Source: Mailhella sp. (GTDB lineage Bacteria > Desulfobacterota > Desulfovibrionia > Desulfovibrionales > Desulfovibrionaceae). Taken from it: DNA of 5,506 nucleotides. The notes below the pieces were generated by a model, which was not told where the DNA came from, did no database searches, and saw only the letters and a list, made by a program, of their open reading frames with translations. Positions 1-5,506 of the stretch are shown here, in pieces; position 1 is the stretch's first letter, and each line of letters begins with the position of its first letter. The stretch lies in contig JAHHTE010000143.1 in NCBI GenBank assembly GCA_020024815.1, positions 1-5,506 on the forward strand. The letters are read 5' to 3'. The translations under genes were made by a program, and so were the position numbers.

Positions 1-70
1 CACTAAAAATATCTTTTATTAATAATTTTAAAATTTAAAAATATGAAAAAAATTAACTAAACATTTTTTC

Positions 71-129
71 TAATGCATACATTAAAATATGCTAACATAT
101 TGAAAATTCTATGCATAATGTATGCATTA
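71..129. promoter_or_regulatory. Cluster of ATG-N4-CAT dyads, putative operator region
   Basis: A perfect 14-base inverted repeat has arms TAATGCATACATTA (71-84) and TAATGTATGCATTA (116-129). Each arm is itself a dyad, TAATG-N4-CATTA. Between them is a third dyad with the same core and spacing, AATATG-CTAA-CATATT (86-101). The ATG-N4-CAT core therefore occurs three times, at 73-82, 89-98 and 118-127. A seven-base inverted repeat, ATGCATA/TATGCAT (111-117 and 121-127), overlaps the last one. Repeated short palindromes with a fixed spacer are typical of binding sites for a dimeric repressor or activator. The cluster lies beyond the terminator of the dehydrogenase, so it more likely serves a gene left of the window. 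The regulator is not identified, and AT-rich sequence makes chance dyads common, but a perfect 14-base repeat is hard to explain that way. Confidence 0.5.
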
Positions 130-170
130 TCTTACACATTTTGCTAAATTAATTTATCATAAAATACCAT

Positions 171-207
171 AAAAAAAACTGCCTTATACTATATAAGACA
201 GTTTTTT
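171..207 (-). terminator. Rho-independent terminator of the aldehyde dehydrogenase gene
   Basis: The arms at 173-187 and 193-207 form a 15-base stem around a five-base loop (188-192). One position is a C-A mismatch if read on the plus strand but a G-U wobble in the minus-strand RNA, so the hairpin is better in the minus direction. The run of eight A at 171-178 becomes a U tract on the minus strand. It begins 36 bases after the dehydrogenase stop codon. A T run at 202-207 could allow some termination of plus-strand transcripts as well. Confidence 0.88.
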
Positions 208-243
208 ATTACATAACTAAAACAACACTAATGACAAAAAAAA

Positions 244-1734
244 TTAATTATATAAACCGTATGGAGTTTCATTAAGGTTAATCATAATATTTTTCTTTTG
301 ACTATACGCATCTAAAACAGATTTATCGTTTTCTCTACCAATACCAGATTTTTTATACCCACCAAAAGGAGCACCTTCAGGAATTTGGTTATAAGTATTT
401 ACCCACATACGTCCTGTTTCAATATTTCTTGCTACTTTTAAAGCACGGTTAATATCTTTTGTCCAAACAGCACCACCAAGTCCATATTGAGAATCATTTG
501 CCATTGCAATAACTTCATCTTCTGTTTTGAATTTAATAACAACAGCAACAGGACCAAAGATTTCTTCTTGTGCAACATTCATTGTATTTTCAACATTAAC
601 AAGCAATGTTGGCTGAATAAAACTTCCTTTATCGCAACCATTTTCTGTGTAATAATCACCACCAACAGCAACTACTGCACCTTCTTTTTTTGCAGATTCA
701 ATGCAAGATATAATTTTTGCAGCGTGTTTTTTACTAATTTGTGCCCCCATTTGTGTTTCAGGATTTAATGGATCACCAATACGAACTTTTTTGAATAAAT
801 TTACAAGCTTTGCTACAAAATCATCATAGATTTTTTCTTGCACAAATACTCTTGAACCAGCACAACATACTTGACCTTGGTTAAAAAGAATACCTAATTG
901 CACACCTTCTAAAGCACGCTCTTCATCACAATCATCAAAAACAATATTCGCACTTTTACCACCAAGTTCTAATGTTGATGGAATAAGTTTTTCTGCTGCT
1001 GCTTTTGCAATAGTTTTTCCTATTTCAGTTGAACCTGTAAATGCTAATTTACTAATATCAGAATGTTCCAAAATATATTGTCCTGACTTGCTACCAGCAC
1101 CAGTTATAACGTTAAATACACCTGCTGGAAGTAAATCTTCAATTATACGTGCAAATTCAAGAACACTTAATGATGTTTCAGAAGAAGGTTTAAAAACAAT
1201 GCAGTTTCCTGATGCTAAAGCTGGAGCAATTTTCCATGCTGCCATTAAGAATGGGAAATTCCATGGAACAATTTGAGCTACAACACCTAATGGTTCTCTA
1301 AGTACCAAACTCATTAAGTTACCAGGAACAATAGAAGCAGTTCCTTCATCAGTACGAATTAAACTCGCAAAATATCTAAAATGATTTACAGAGTGTGGAA
1401 TATCAACAGCTAATGTTTCACGAATAGGTTTACCATTATCCATGCTTTCAACACGAGCAAGCCATTCTTTATTTTCTTCAATACGATCAGCAATTTTTTC
1501 TAAAATAGCTGCTTTTTCATTTTTTTCTACTTTTTTCCATGCTGGATATGCTTTCCAAGCTGCTTTAATAGCTAAATCAACATCTTCTCTTGTTGCTTCA
1601 GCACATTGAGCCAATGCTTCACCATTTGCAGGATTTATACTTGTGTAAAGAGAACCATCAGAAGCTGGTTTCCATTCCCCACCAATAAATAAAGAATAAA
1701 CATTTTTTAATTTATTAGCTATGTTATCGGTCAT
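244..1734 (-). CDS. NAD(P)-dependent aldehyde dehydrogenase (betaine-aldehyde-dehydrogenase-like)
   Basis: This 496-residue protein is a full-length member of the ALDH superfamily, which oxidises an aldehyde to the carboxylic acid with NAD+ or NADP+ in the cytoplasm. The family landmarks are present and in order: PWNFPF at 157-162 with the oxyanion-hole Asn159, the cofactor-binding FKPSSET segment with Lys182, the Rossmann loop FTGSTEIG at 232-239, the general base Glu256 in LELGGKS, the catalytic Cys290 in GQVCCAGSR, and EIFGPV at 391-396. The C-terminal PFGGYKKSGIGRE at 456-468 is also typical. No signal peptide or membrane segment is seen. The ATG is preceded by AAGGAGA (1742-1748) at seven bases, which fixes the start. 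Length and motifs resemble betaine aldehyde and DhaS-type enzymes, but the substrate cannot be read from the sequence. It is transcribed alone, with a terminator just downstream and a long AT-rich region upstream. A second cysteine, Cys291, sits beside the nucleophile. Confidence 0.96.
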   Translation of the reverse strand: MTDNIANKLKNVYSLFIGGEWKPASDGSLYTSINPANGEALAQCAEATREDVDLAIKAAWKAYPAWKKVEKNEKAAILEKIADRIEENKEWLARVESMDNGKPIRETLAVDIPHSVNHFRYFASLIRTDEGTASIVPGNLMSLVLREPLGVVAQIVPWNFPFLMAAWKIAPALASGNCIVFKPSSETSLSVLEFARIIEDLLPAGVFNVITGAGSKSGQYILEHSDISKLAFTGSTEIGKTIAKAAAEKLIPSTLELGGKSANIVFDDCDEERALEGVQLGILFNQGQVCCAGSRVFVQEKIYDDFVAKLVNLFKKVRIGDPLNPETQMGAQISKKHAAKIISCIESAKKEGAVVAVGGDYYTENGCDKGSFIQPTLLVNVENTMNVAQEEIFGPVAVVIKFKTEDEVIAMANDSQYGLGGAVWTKDINRALKVARNIETGRMWVNTYNQIPEGAPFGGYKKSGIGRENDKSVLDAYSQKKNIMINLNETPYGLYN

Positions 1735-1817
1735 GTTTATTTCTCCTTTTTTGGGATTTAATTGTTAATAAAAAATTTAAATTTTCTAAAAAACATACAA
1801 CCCATTACTGAAATTAT

Positions 1818-1845
1818 AATATAATCATTTTTTTTTAATTGAAAA
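1818..1845 (-). promoter_or_regulatory. Candidate sigma-70 promoter of the aldehyde dehydrogenase gene
   Basis: On the minus strand TTTTCA (1840-1845) and TATATT (1818-1823) are separated by 16 bases, matching four and five of six consensus positions. A perfect TATAAT overlaps at 1813-1818 but has no good -35 partner. Transcription would start near 1811, giving a leader of about 75 bases. In sequence this AT-rich such matches arise by chance, so this is only a candidate. Confidence 0.25.
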
Positions 1846-2049
1846 GAAGGCACTTTTTAGTTTCTTACACACTTTAAAATCTAATTTTATAAATACAATA
1901 AGTTAATAATAAAAATAATTTTCATTTTCAAAAATATAAAAATTTTTCTTTTAGTTTCTAATTAAATATATAGTGCATTTTTCTTTTTAAAGAAACAAAA
2001 TACTTTGTGATAAGCAGAACACATTCCATAAAAGAAAAAATTATCTAAA

Positions 2050-2069
2050 TTGTTACAACTAATTAACAA
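2050..2069. promoter_or_regulatory. TTGTTA-N8-TAACAA inverted repeat, Rex-like half-sites
   Basis: Two perfect six-base arms, TTGTTA (2050-2055) and TAACAA (2064-2069), are separated by eight bases. A second interlocked pair, AATTGTT (2048-2054) and AACAATT (2070-2076), shares the same centre region. Half-sites of this kind resemble those of the NADH-sensing repressor Rex, but the usual Rex operator has a spacer two bases shorter between these hexamers. The site is about 315 bases upstream of the dehydrogenase start, far for direct repression. Confidence 0.25.
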
Positions 2070-2091
2070 AACAATTAATTTTTAAAAATTT

Positions 2092-2105
2092 TTATGTATG
2101 CATTA
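2092..2105. promoter_or_regulatory. Further copy of the ATG-N4-CAT operator-like element
   Basis: TTATGTATGCATTA matches the arm at 116-129 in 13 of 14 positions, and 12 of those are contiguous. It keeps the ATG-N4-CAT core and even the same spacer bases. It lies 357 bases upstream of the dehydrogenase start codon and about 20 bases downstream, in the minus direction, of a TATAAT hexamer at 2124-2129. The agreement with the cluster at the other end of the gene suggests a shared regulator, which is not identified. Confidence 0.45.
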
Positions 2106-2219
2106 AAAAAAAAGACATTATTCATTATAAGAAATATTTAATCAAAAAAATTACACTATTAGCTTGTTAGAAAATTTTATTATTCTATACTTTGTCATTT
2201 TATTTCACTTTCTAACCAT

Positions 2220-2242
2220 AAAAAAGGGGGAAAATTCCCCCT
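2220..2242 (-). terminator. Rho-independent terminator of the adenine deaminase gene
   Basis: A seven-base GC-rich stem, AGGGGGA (2225-2231) and TCCCCCT (2236-2242), encloses a four-base loop. On the minus strand it is followed by six U, from the A run at 2220-2225. It begins 15 bases after the deaminase stop codon and separates that gene's transcript from the dehydrogenase gene. Confidence 0.9.
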
Positions 2243-2257
2243 CTAAATCTTTACTAA

Positions 2258-4015
2258 TTATTTTGTTGCATCAATATCAACAAAGCTAAACTTTGTAATA
2301 TCAAATAAACCTTGTGGTGTTAGTTTTAAATCAGGAATTACAGGCAATGCAAGAAAACTTAATGTCATAAATGCATCAGCTTTTTCCCAAATTTTATAAT
2401 GATCCTTAGCAAGAGTATATAATTTTTGTAAAGCATTAGCCACTTCTTGTGGTTCAGCAGAACTCATAAGCCCACCTATATTTAATGGTAATTTAGCAAG
2501 CACATTTCCATGACTTACCATTACAATTCCACCACCCATTTTTTCTATTTCTTGTAATGCAAAAAGAATATCAGCATCATTATCCCCTGCAACAACAATA
2601 TTATGGCTATCGTGAGCAATAGTTGTGGCAATAGCACCATTTTGTAAGCCATATTCAAAATGCAAAAGTCCAAGTCCTACTTTACCAGTTTTTTTATGAC
2701 GTTCCACAACAGCAAGTTTTAACATTCCCTTGTTTTGTTCAAATACAAAATTTCCTTGCTCATCAGTTGCAATATCCATAACCTCACATTTTGTTAAAAG
2801 AGAATGTGGTAATACTCGAATAACACGAGCTTTTTTAGATGGAATAGACAAAATTAACTCTTGTGGAAGTATTGTTTGCATACTTTCTTGCATTGATTTT
2901 GTTAATTCTTCAAGCAAAATACTTTTTTCATCATTATGTTTTGCAATATATTTTCCATTTTCAGCAACAAGTTCCCCATTAATATAAACAGCATAAGGCA
3001 TACAATTTTCAAAATCTTTTAAAAGCATAAAACTTGCTTCTTTACCCGGAGCTATTGCTCCTTTATCCTTTAAACCATACGCTTCAGCCACATTTATTGT
3101 TGCCATTTTAATTGCATCAATAGGTGCAATACCATGTGCAATGGCAAGGCGAACAGAATCATTTATATGCCCACGTTTTAATATATCAGCACATTGCTTA
3201 TCATCAGTGCATAAAAGACAATTTTTTATTGTATGTTCATTTACAACAGGTAAAAGATTAACTAAATCATGGGCAGCAGAACCTTCACGAAGCATAACAT
3301 ACATACCTCGCTGTATTCTATCCATTGCCTCTGCAACTGTTGTACATTCATGGTCAGTACGAACACCTGCTAATACATACATATCAAGATTTGCACCATC
3401 TAAATTTGGTGAATGTCCATCAATCATCTTTTGTTTATCTCTTGCAAGAGCTAATTTTTCAATAACAGAACTATCTTGCATAAGAACACCCGGCACATTC
3501 ATCATTTCACCAAGTCCGTAAACATTTTCATTATCAATAAGTTCCGCTAAATCAACTGCAAAAAGATTAGCTCCAGCGTCTTCAAAAGGAAGAGCTGGCA
3601 CACAAGAAGGCAACATAAATTTTACATCAAGCAAACTTTGCTTTGCTGATTCTATCATAAAACGTATGCCTTCTAAACCTTTAACATTAGCAATTTCATG
3701 TGGATCTGCAATAACAGTACCTGTCCCAAAAGGAATAACAAGTTCTGCAAATTTTTCTGGACTAAGCATAGAGGATTCAATATGCACATGACCATCAAAA
3801 AAGTTTGGCACAAGATAGGCATTATTTGCATCAATAACTTTTTTAGCTTTCATTTGACTAAAGCCAACAATTACCCCTTGATGAACACATACAGATCCCT
3901 CAAAAAATATTCCTCTATATACATCAGCAATTTTTGCATTATCAATACGTAAATCAATTTCTTGTGTATTTTTTATATCTTGCATTATATTTTGAATTTT
4001 TTTGTAATCTATCAT
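2258..4015 (-). CDS. ade: Adenine deaminase
   Basis: The product, 585 residues, is a full-length adenine deaminase of the amidohydrolase superfamily. It hydrolyses adenine to hypoxanthine and ammonia in the cytoplasm for purine salvage or use of adenine as a nitrogen source. The metal-binding barrel carries HVH (76-78) followed by ESS (80-82), ADPHEIANV (103-111), GLGEMMNVPG (167-176), GHSPNL with His201, TDHE with His222, and CTDD (269-272). GAIAPGKEAS at 319-328 is typical of the end of the amidohydrolase domain. The C-terminal adenine-deaminase domain shows IAHDSHNIVVAG (466-477), MGGGIV (493-498) and LALPVIPDLKLT (555-566). The ATG has AAGGAT (4021-4026) five bases upstream. The gene stands alone on the minus strand, divergent from cutA with only 69 bases between starts, and ends at a strong terminator. 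No key residue appears missing. Confidence 0.97.
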   Translation of the reverse strand: MIDYKKIQNIMQDIKNTQEIDLRIDNAKIADVYRGIFFEGSVCVHQGVIVGFSQMKAKKVIDANNAYLVPNFFDGHVHIESSMLSPEKFAELVIPFGTGTVIADPHEIANVKGLEGIRFMIESAKQSLLDVKFMLPSCVPALPFEDAGANLFAVDLAELIDNENVYGLGEMMNVPGVLMQDSSVIEKLALARDKQKMIDGHSPNLDGANLDMYVLAGVRTDHECTTVAEAMDRIQRGMYVMLREGSAAHDLVNLLPVVNEHTIKNCLLCTDDKQCADILKRGHINDSVRLAIAHGIAPIDAIKMATINVAEAYGLKDKGAIAPGKEASFMLLKDFENCMPYAVYINGELVAENGKYIAKHNDEKSILLEELTKSMQESMQTILPQELILSIPSKKARVIRVLPHSLLTKCEVMDIATDEQGNFVFEQNKGMLKLAVVERHKKTGKVGLGLLHFEYGLQNGAIATTIAHDSHNIVVAGDNDADILFALQEIEKMGGGIVMVSHGNVLAKLPLNIGGLMSSAEPQEVANALQKLYTLAKDHYKIWEKADAFMTLSFLALPVIPDLKLTPQGLFDITKFSFVDIDATK

Positions 4016-4031
4016 ATACTATCCTTATATT
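4002..4031 (+). promoter_or_regulatory. Candidate promoter of the cutA-kinase operon
   Basis: TTGTAA (4002-4007) and TATATT (4026-4031) are 18 bases apart and match four and five of six consensus positions. Transcription would start near 4038, leaving a leader of about 47 bases before cutA. The -35 element falls inside the first codons of the adenine deaminase gene. AT-rich context limits confidence. Confidence 0.3.
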
Positions 4032-4045
4032 AAAATAAAAAAAGA

Positions 4046-4074
4046 ATTTTATGCAAGAATACAATTAAAGGCAA
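4046..4074 (-). promoter_or_regulatory. Candidate promoter of the adenine deaminase gene
   Basis: On the minus strand TTGCCT (4069-4074) and TAAAAT (4046-4051) are separated by the ideal 17 bases, with four and five consensus matches. A start near 4039 would give a leader of about 24 bases carrying the deaminase ribosome binding site. The -35 element touches the cutA ribosome binding site (4073-4078). Confidence 0.35.
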
Positions 4075-4084
4075 AAGGTTTTTT

Positions 4085-4396
4085 ATGCACATAATTTGCT
4101 ATATTACAACAAAAGATAAAGATGAAGCTAAAAAAATTTGTAAAGCCCTATTACAAGAAAAATTAATTGCTTGTGCTAATATTTTTCCTATTGAAAGTCT
4201 TTATGAATGGGAAAATGCACTTTGTGAAGAAACAGAATACGCTATTGTAGCCAAAACAATACAAGAAAATTTTACAAAAATTGAAAATACTGTAAAACAT
4301 TTGCATAGTTATGAAATTCCTTGTATAGTGGCTTATCCTCTTTGTAATGGTAATCAAGATTTTCTTTCTTGGATTACAACAACAGTAAAAAACTAA
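4085..4396 (+). CDS. cutA: CutA family divalent-ion tolerance protein
   Basis: This 103-residue protein has the length and pattern of CutA1, a small trimeric protein with a ferredoxin-like fold. It was named for divalent-metal tolerance in E. coli, and its true role remains debated. Recognisable segments are the first strand ICYITTKD, the helix to LIACANIFP (27-35), SLYEWEN (38-44), and HSYEIP (74-79) leading to YPLCNGNQDFLSWI (84-97). No signal peptide is seen, so it is probably cytoplasmic. AAAAGG (4073-4078) lies six bases before the ATG. The kinase gene follows after 17 bases, so the two are probably cotranscribed. Six cysteines (5, 19, 30, 47, 80, 87) are many for this length. At position 80 a Cys replaces the Glu common in the family's YExPEI motif, although Cys may also occur there in other members. 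Confidence 0.93.
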   Translation: MHIICYITTKDKDEAKKICKALLQEKLIACANIFPIESLYEWENALCEETEYAIVAKTIQENFTKIENTVKHLHSYEIPCIVAYPLCNGNQDFLSWITTTVKN

Positions 4397-4413
4397 TATT
4401 TATAGGTGATTAT

Positions 4414-5358
4414 ATGAATATTCATATTATGGGTTCTGTGGCTTTTGATAGAATTATGTCTTATAAAGGAAATTTTGAAGACCTTTTGTTACCTGATAAA
4501 CTTCATATGCTTAGTGTTGTTTTTCTTATTGATAGAATTGAAGAAAAACGTGGTGGAACAGCAAGCAATATTGCATACAACCTTTCCATGCTTGGTGAGT
4601 TTCCTCATATTTATTGCTCTGTTGGACATGATTTTAAAGGTAGTTATGAAAAAGCTCTCCAAAATATGAAAATCAATCTTGATGGAATTCGTGTTTTAGA
4701 AGAACAACTTACAGCTTGTGCCTACATTACTGCTGACCAAAAAGGAAACCAAATTACTGGATTTAGCCCTGCTGCAATGAATACCCCTGCTGATCCAAGT
4801 GCTTATGCTAAAATTCAACAAGGTGATTTTGGTATTGTATCACCAGGTAATGCTGAAGATATGGGCAAATTCCCACAAATTTTTAAAGAAAGAAATGTGC
4901 CTTATATTTATGATCCAGGTCAACAAATTCCTGCTGTTAGCAAAGAGTCTCACCTTGCAAGCATTGAAGGTTCTGAAATTTTAATCGGTAATGATTATGA
5001 AATTGCTCTCATTTCTGAAAGAACTGGAAAATCAAAATCTGAACTTTTAGAAAAAACAAAATATATTCTTACTACCTTAGGTGAAGGTGGTTGCCAAATT
5101 TCCCAAAAAGGCAAGGAAGATATTGTTATTAAAGCTCCTAAAATTACTACACTTGCAGATCCAACAGGAGCTGGTGATTCTTTACGTGCTGGCTTACTTA
5201 AAGGATTAACATCAGGACTTGATATTGAAACAAGTGTAAAAATTGGTAGTACTTGTGCTGCTTTTTGTATTGAAAAATACGGTACACAAGAACATTATTA
5301 TAGCCTTGAAAACTTTAGACAACGTTATAAAGAAAATTATGGTGAATGTCCTTTCTAA
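4414..5358 (+). CDS. PfkB (ribokinase/adenosine kinase) family carbohydrate kinase
   Basis: A 314-residue kinase of the PfkB family, which transfers phosphate from ATP to a hydroxyl of a sugar or nucleoside. The N-terminal signature region is RGGTASNIAYNLSMLG (46-61). The C-terminal signature DPTGAGDSLRAG (249-260) holds the anion hole GAGD and the catalytic base Asp255. Other family features are FSPAAMN (117-123), DPGQQIP (167-173), GNDYE (192-196), TLGEGG (221-226) and EKYGTQEH (287-294). This last motif and the start GSVAFDRIM mark a subgroup often annotated as adenosine-kinase-like, so nucleoside, ribose or another sugar are all possible substrates. Start choice: the frame is open from an ATG at 4369, but that overlaps cutA, whereas the ATG at 4414 has AGGTGA (4404-4409) four bases upstream and opens directly into the first strand MNIHIMGS. 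It is second in an operon with cutA and ends at a terminator. Confidence 0.92.
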   Translation: MNIHIMGSVAFDRIMSYKGNFEDLLLPDKLHMLSVVFLIDRIEEKRGGTASNIAYNLSMLGEFPHIYCSVGHDFKGSYEKALQNMKINLDGIRVLEEQLTACAYITADQKGNQITGFSPAAMNTPADPSAYAKIQQGDFGIVSPGNAEDMGKFPQIFKERNVPYIYDPGQQIPAVSKESHLASIEGSEILIGNDYEIALISERTGKSKSELLEKTKYILTTLGEGGCQISQKGKEDIVIKAPKITTLADPTGAGDSLRAGLLKGLTSGLDIETSVKIGSTCAAFCIEKYGTQEHYYSLENFRQRYKENYGECPF

Positions 5359-5361
5359 TAT

Positions 5362-5384
5362 AAAGCCCACTTTGTGGGCTTTTT
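5362..5384 (+). terminator. Rho-independent terminator of the cutA-kinase operon
   Basis: A perfect nine-base stem, AAAGCCCAC (5362-5370) and GTGGGCTTT (5374-5382), encloses a TTT loop and runs into five T (5380-5384), with more T-rich sequence after. It starts four bases past the kinase stop codon. In the opposite direction only a short T run follows, so it works mainly on the plus strand. Confidence 0.93.
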
Positions 5385-5506
5385 CTATTTTTTCATTATA
5401 TTTTTCTACCGTATTATAAACTTTATTTTCTTGCAAAAATACTTTATTTTACTTTTATTCTCTTTCTACTCCAACGCATAAAAAACTTTTCATAATATTT
5501 TTATAT
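5385..5506. other. AT-rich tail without a recognisable gene
   Basis: This 122-base stretch after the operon terminator is T-rich on the plus strand and shows no gene. On the minus strand one frame is open from the right edge to a stop at 5455-5457 (about 16 codons). It could be the end of a gene outside the window, but nothing in its residues supports that over chance. Confidence 0.4.

Larger units (their letters stand above)
1735..2219. other. Long AT-rich intergenic region upstream of the aldehyde dehydrogenase gene
   Basis: This stretch shows no convincing gene on either strand: frames are short, interrupted and rich in A/T runs. It contains the dehydrogenase ribosome binding site (1742-1748), a weak minus-strand promoter candidate (1818-1845), a short A/T palindrome at 1980-1995, a TTGTTA/TAACAA inverted repeat (2050-2069), a near-copy of the ATG-N4-CAT element (2092-2105) and a TATAAT hexamer on the minus strand at 2124-2129. 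It most likely carries the control region of the dehydrogenase. A small RNA cannot be excluded. Confidence 0.6.

Noticed and set aside
1..70. Short open frames at the left edge, such as an ATG at 43
   Set aside because: The frame ends after five codons and the stretch is A/T homopolymer-rich with no coding pattern.
1848..1862. GGCAC followed by a T run, considered as a sigma-54 promoter
   Set aside because: It lacks the TGC/TTGC -12 element at the required distance on either strand.
1980..1995. TTTCTTT/AAAGAAA palindrome as a possible terminator or RNA hairpin
   Set aside because: The stem is almost all A-U with a two-base loop and lies in homopolymer-rich sequence, so a stable structure is unlikely.
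2005..2023. A possible CRP/FNR-type site, TTGTGA followed by ACACA
   Set aside because: The right half is imperfect and the spacing does not match TGTGA-N6-TCACA, so it is no better than chance.
3141..3521. A 126-codon open frame on the plus strand inside the adenine deaminase gene
   Set aside because: It is antisense to a region with conserved deaminase motifs, has no good ribosome binding site or recognisable family, and is best explained as a shadow of the real gene.
4369..4413. A longer kinase start adding 15 residues
   Set aside because: It would overlap the end of cutA, lacks a clear ribosome binding site, and the added residues are not part of the fold. The ATG at 4414 has AGGTGA at good spacing.
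5212..5436. A 74-codon minus-strand open frame across the end of the kinase gene and its terminator
   Set aside because: It reads through the terminator hairpin and is antisense to the conserved kinase C-terminus. Its low-complexity residues are typical of AT-rich shadow frames.

Overview
The window is AT-rich (about one third G+C by eye) and holds four complete protein genes in two blocks. On the minus strand lie an aldehyde dehydrogenase (244-1734) and, upstream of it, an adenine deaminase (2258-4015). On the plus strand, divergent from the deaminase, is a tight pair: cutA (4085-4396) and a PfkB-family sugar/nucleoside kinase (4414-5358). All four have clear Shine-Dalgarno sequences, AAGGAGA in the best case. 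Three intrinsic terminators mark the ends of the transcription units. No rRNA, tRNA, CRISPR array, insertion sequence or phage gene was seen.

Organism: the compact layout, AT-rich gaps and protein families fit a bacterium. The kinase variant, with GSVAFDRIM near its start and EKYGTQEH near its end, is one I associate with Proteobacteria in the broad sense, including Desulfovibrio-type sulfate reducers. A low-GC member of that group is possible, but this is an inference from remembered family features and not a firm placement.

Layout: bases 1-170 hold no gene but contain a dense cluster of short dyads built on ATG-N4-CAT, including a perfect 14-base inverted repeat. Next come the dehydrogenase terminator (171-207) and the dehydrogenase gene. 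A 523-base gap (1735-2257) follows. It is very AT-rich and holds a further near-copy of the dyad element, a Rex-like inverted repeat with the wrong spacing, a weak promoter candidate and the deaminase terminator. After the deaminase gene there is a 69-base divergent spacer, then cutA and the kinase 17 bases apart, a strong terminator at 5362-5384, and an AT-rich tail to the end.

Function: adenine deaminase turns adenine into hypoxanthine and ammonia. The divergent kinase belongs to the ribokinase/adenosine kinase superfamily, so a purine or nucleoside salvage link is conceivable but unproven. CutA is a small trimeric protein often linked to metal tolerance. The dehydrogenase is a separate unit with its own long upstream region and an unknown aldehyde substrate. 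The genes are ordinary housekeeping or catabolic types. The most unusual signal is the set of matching dyad elements on both sides of the dehydrogenase gene, which may be operators for an unidentified regulator.
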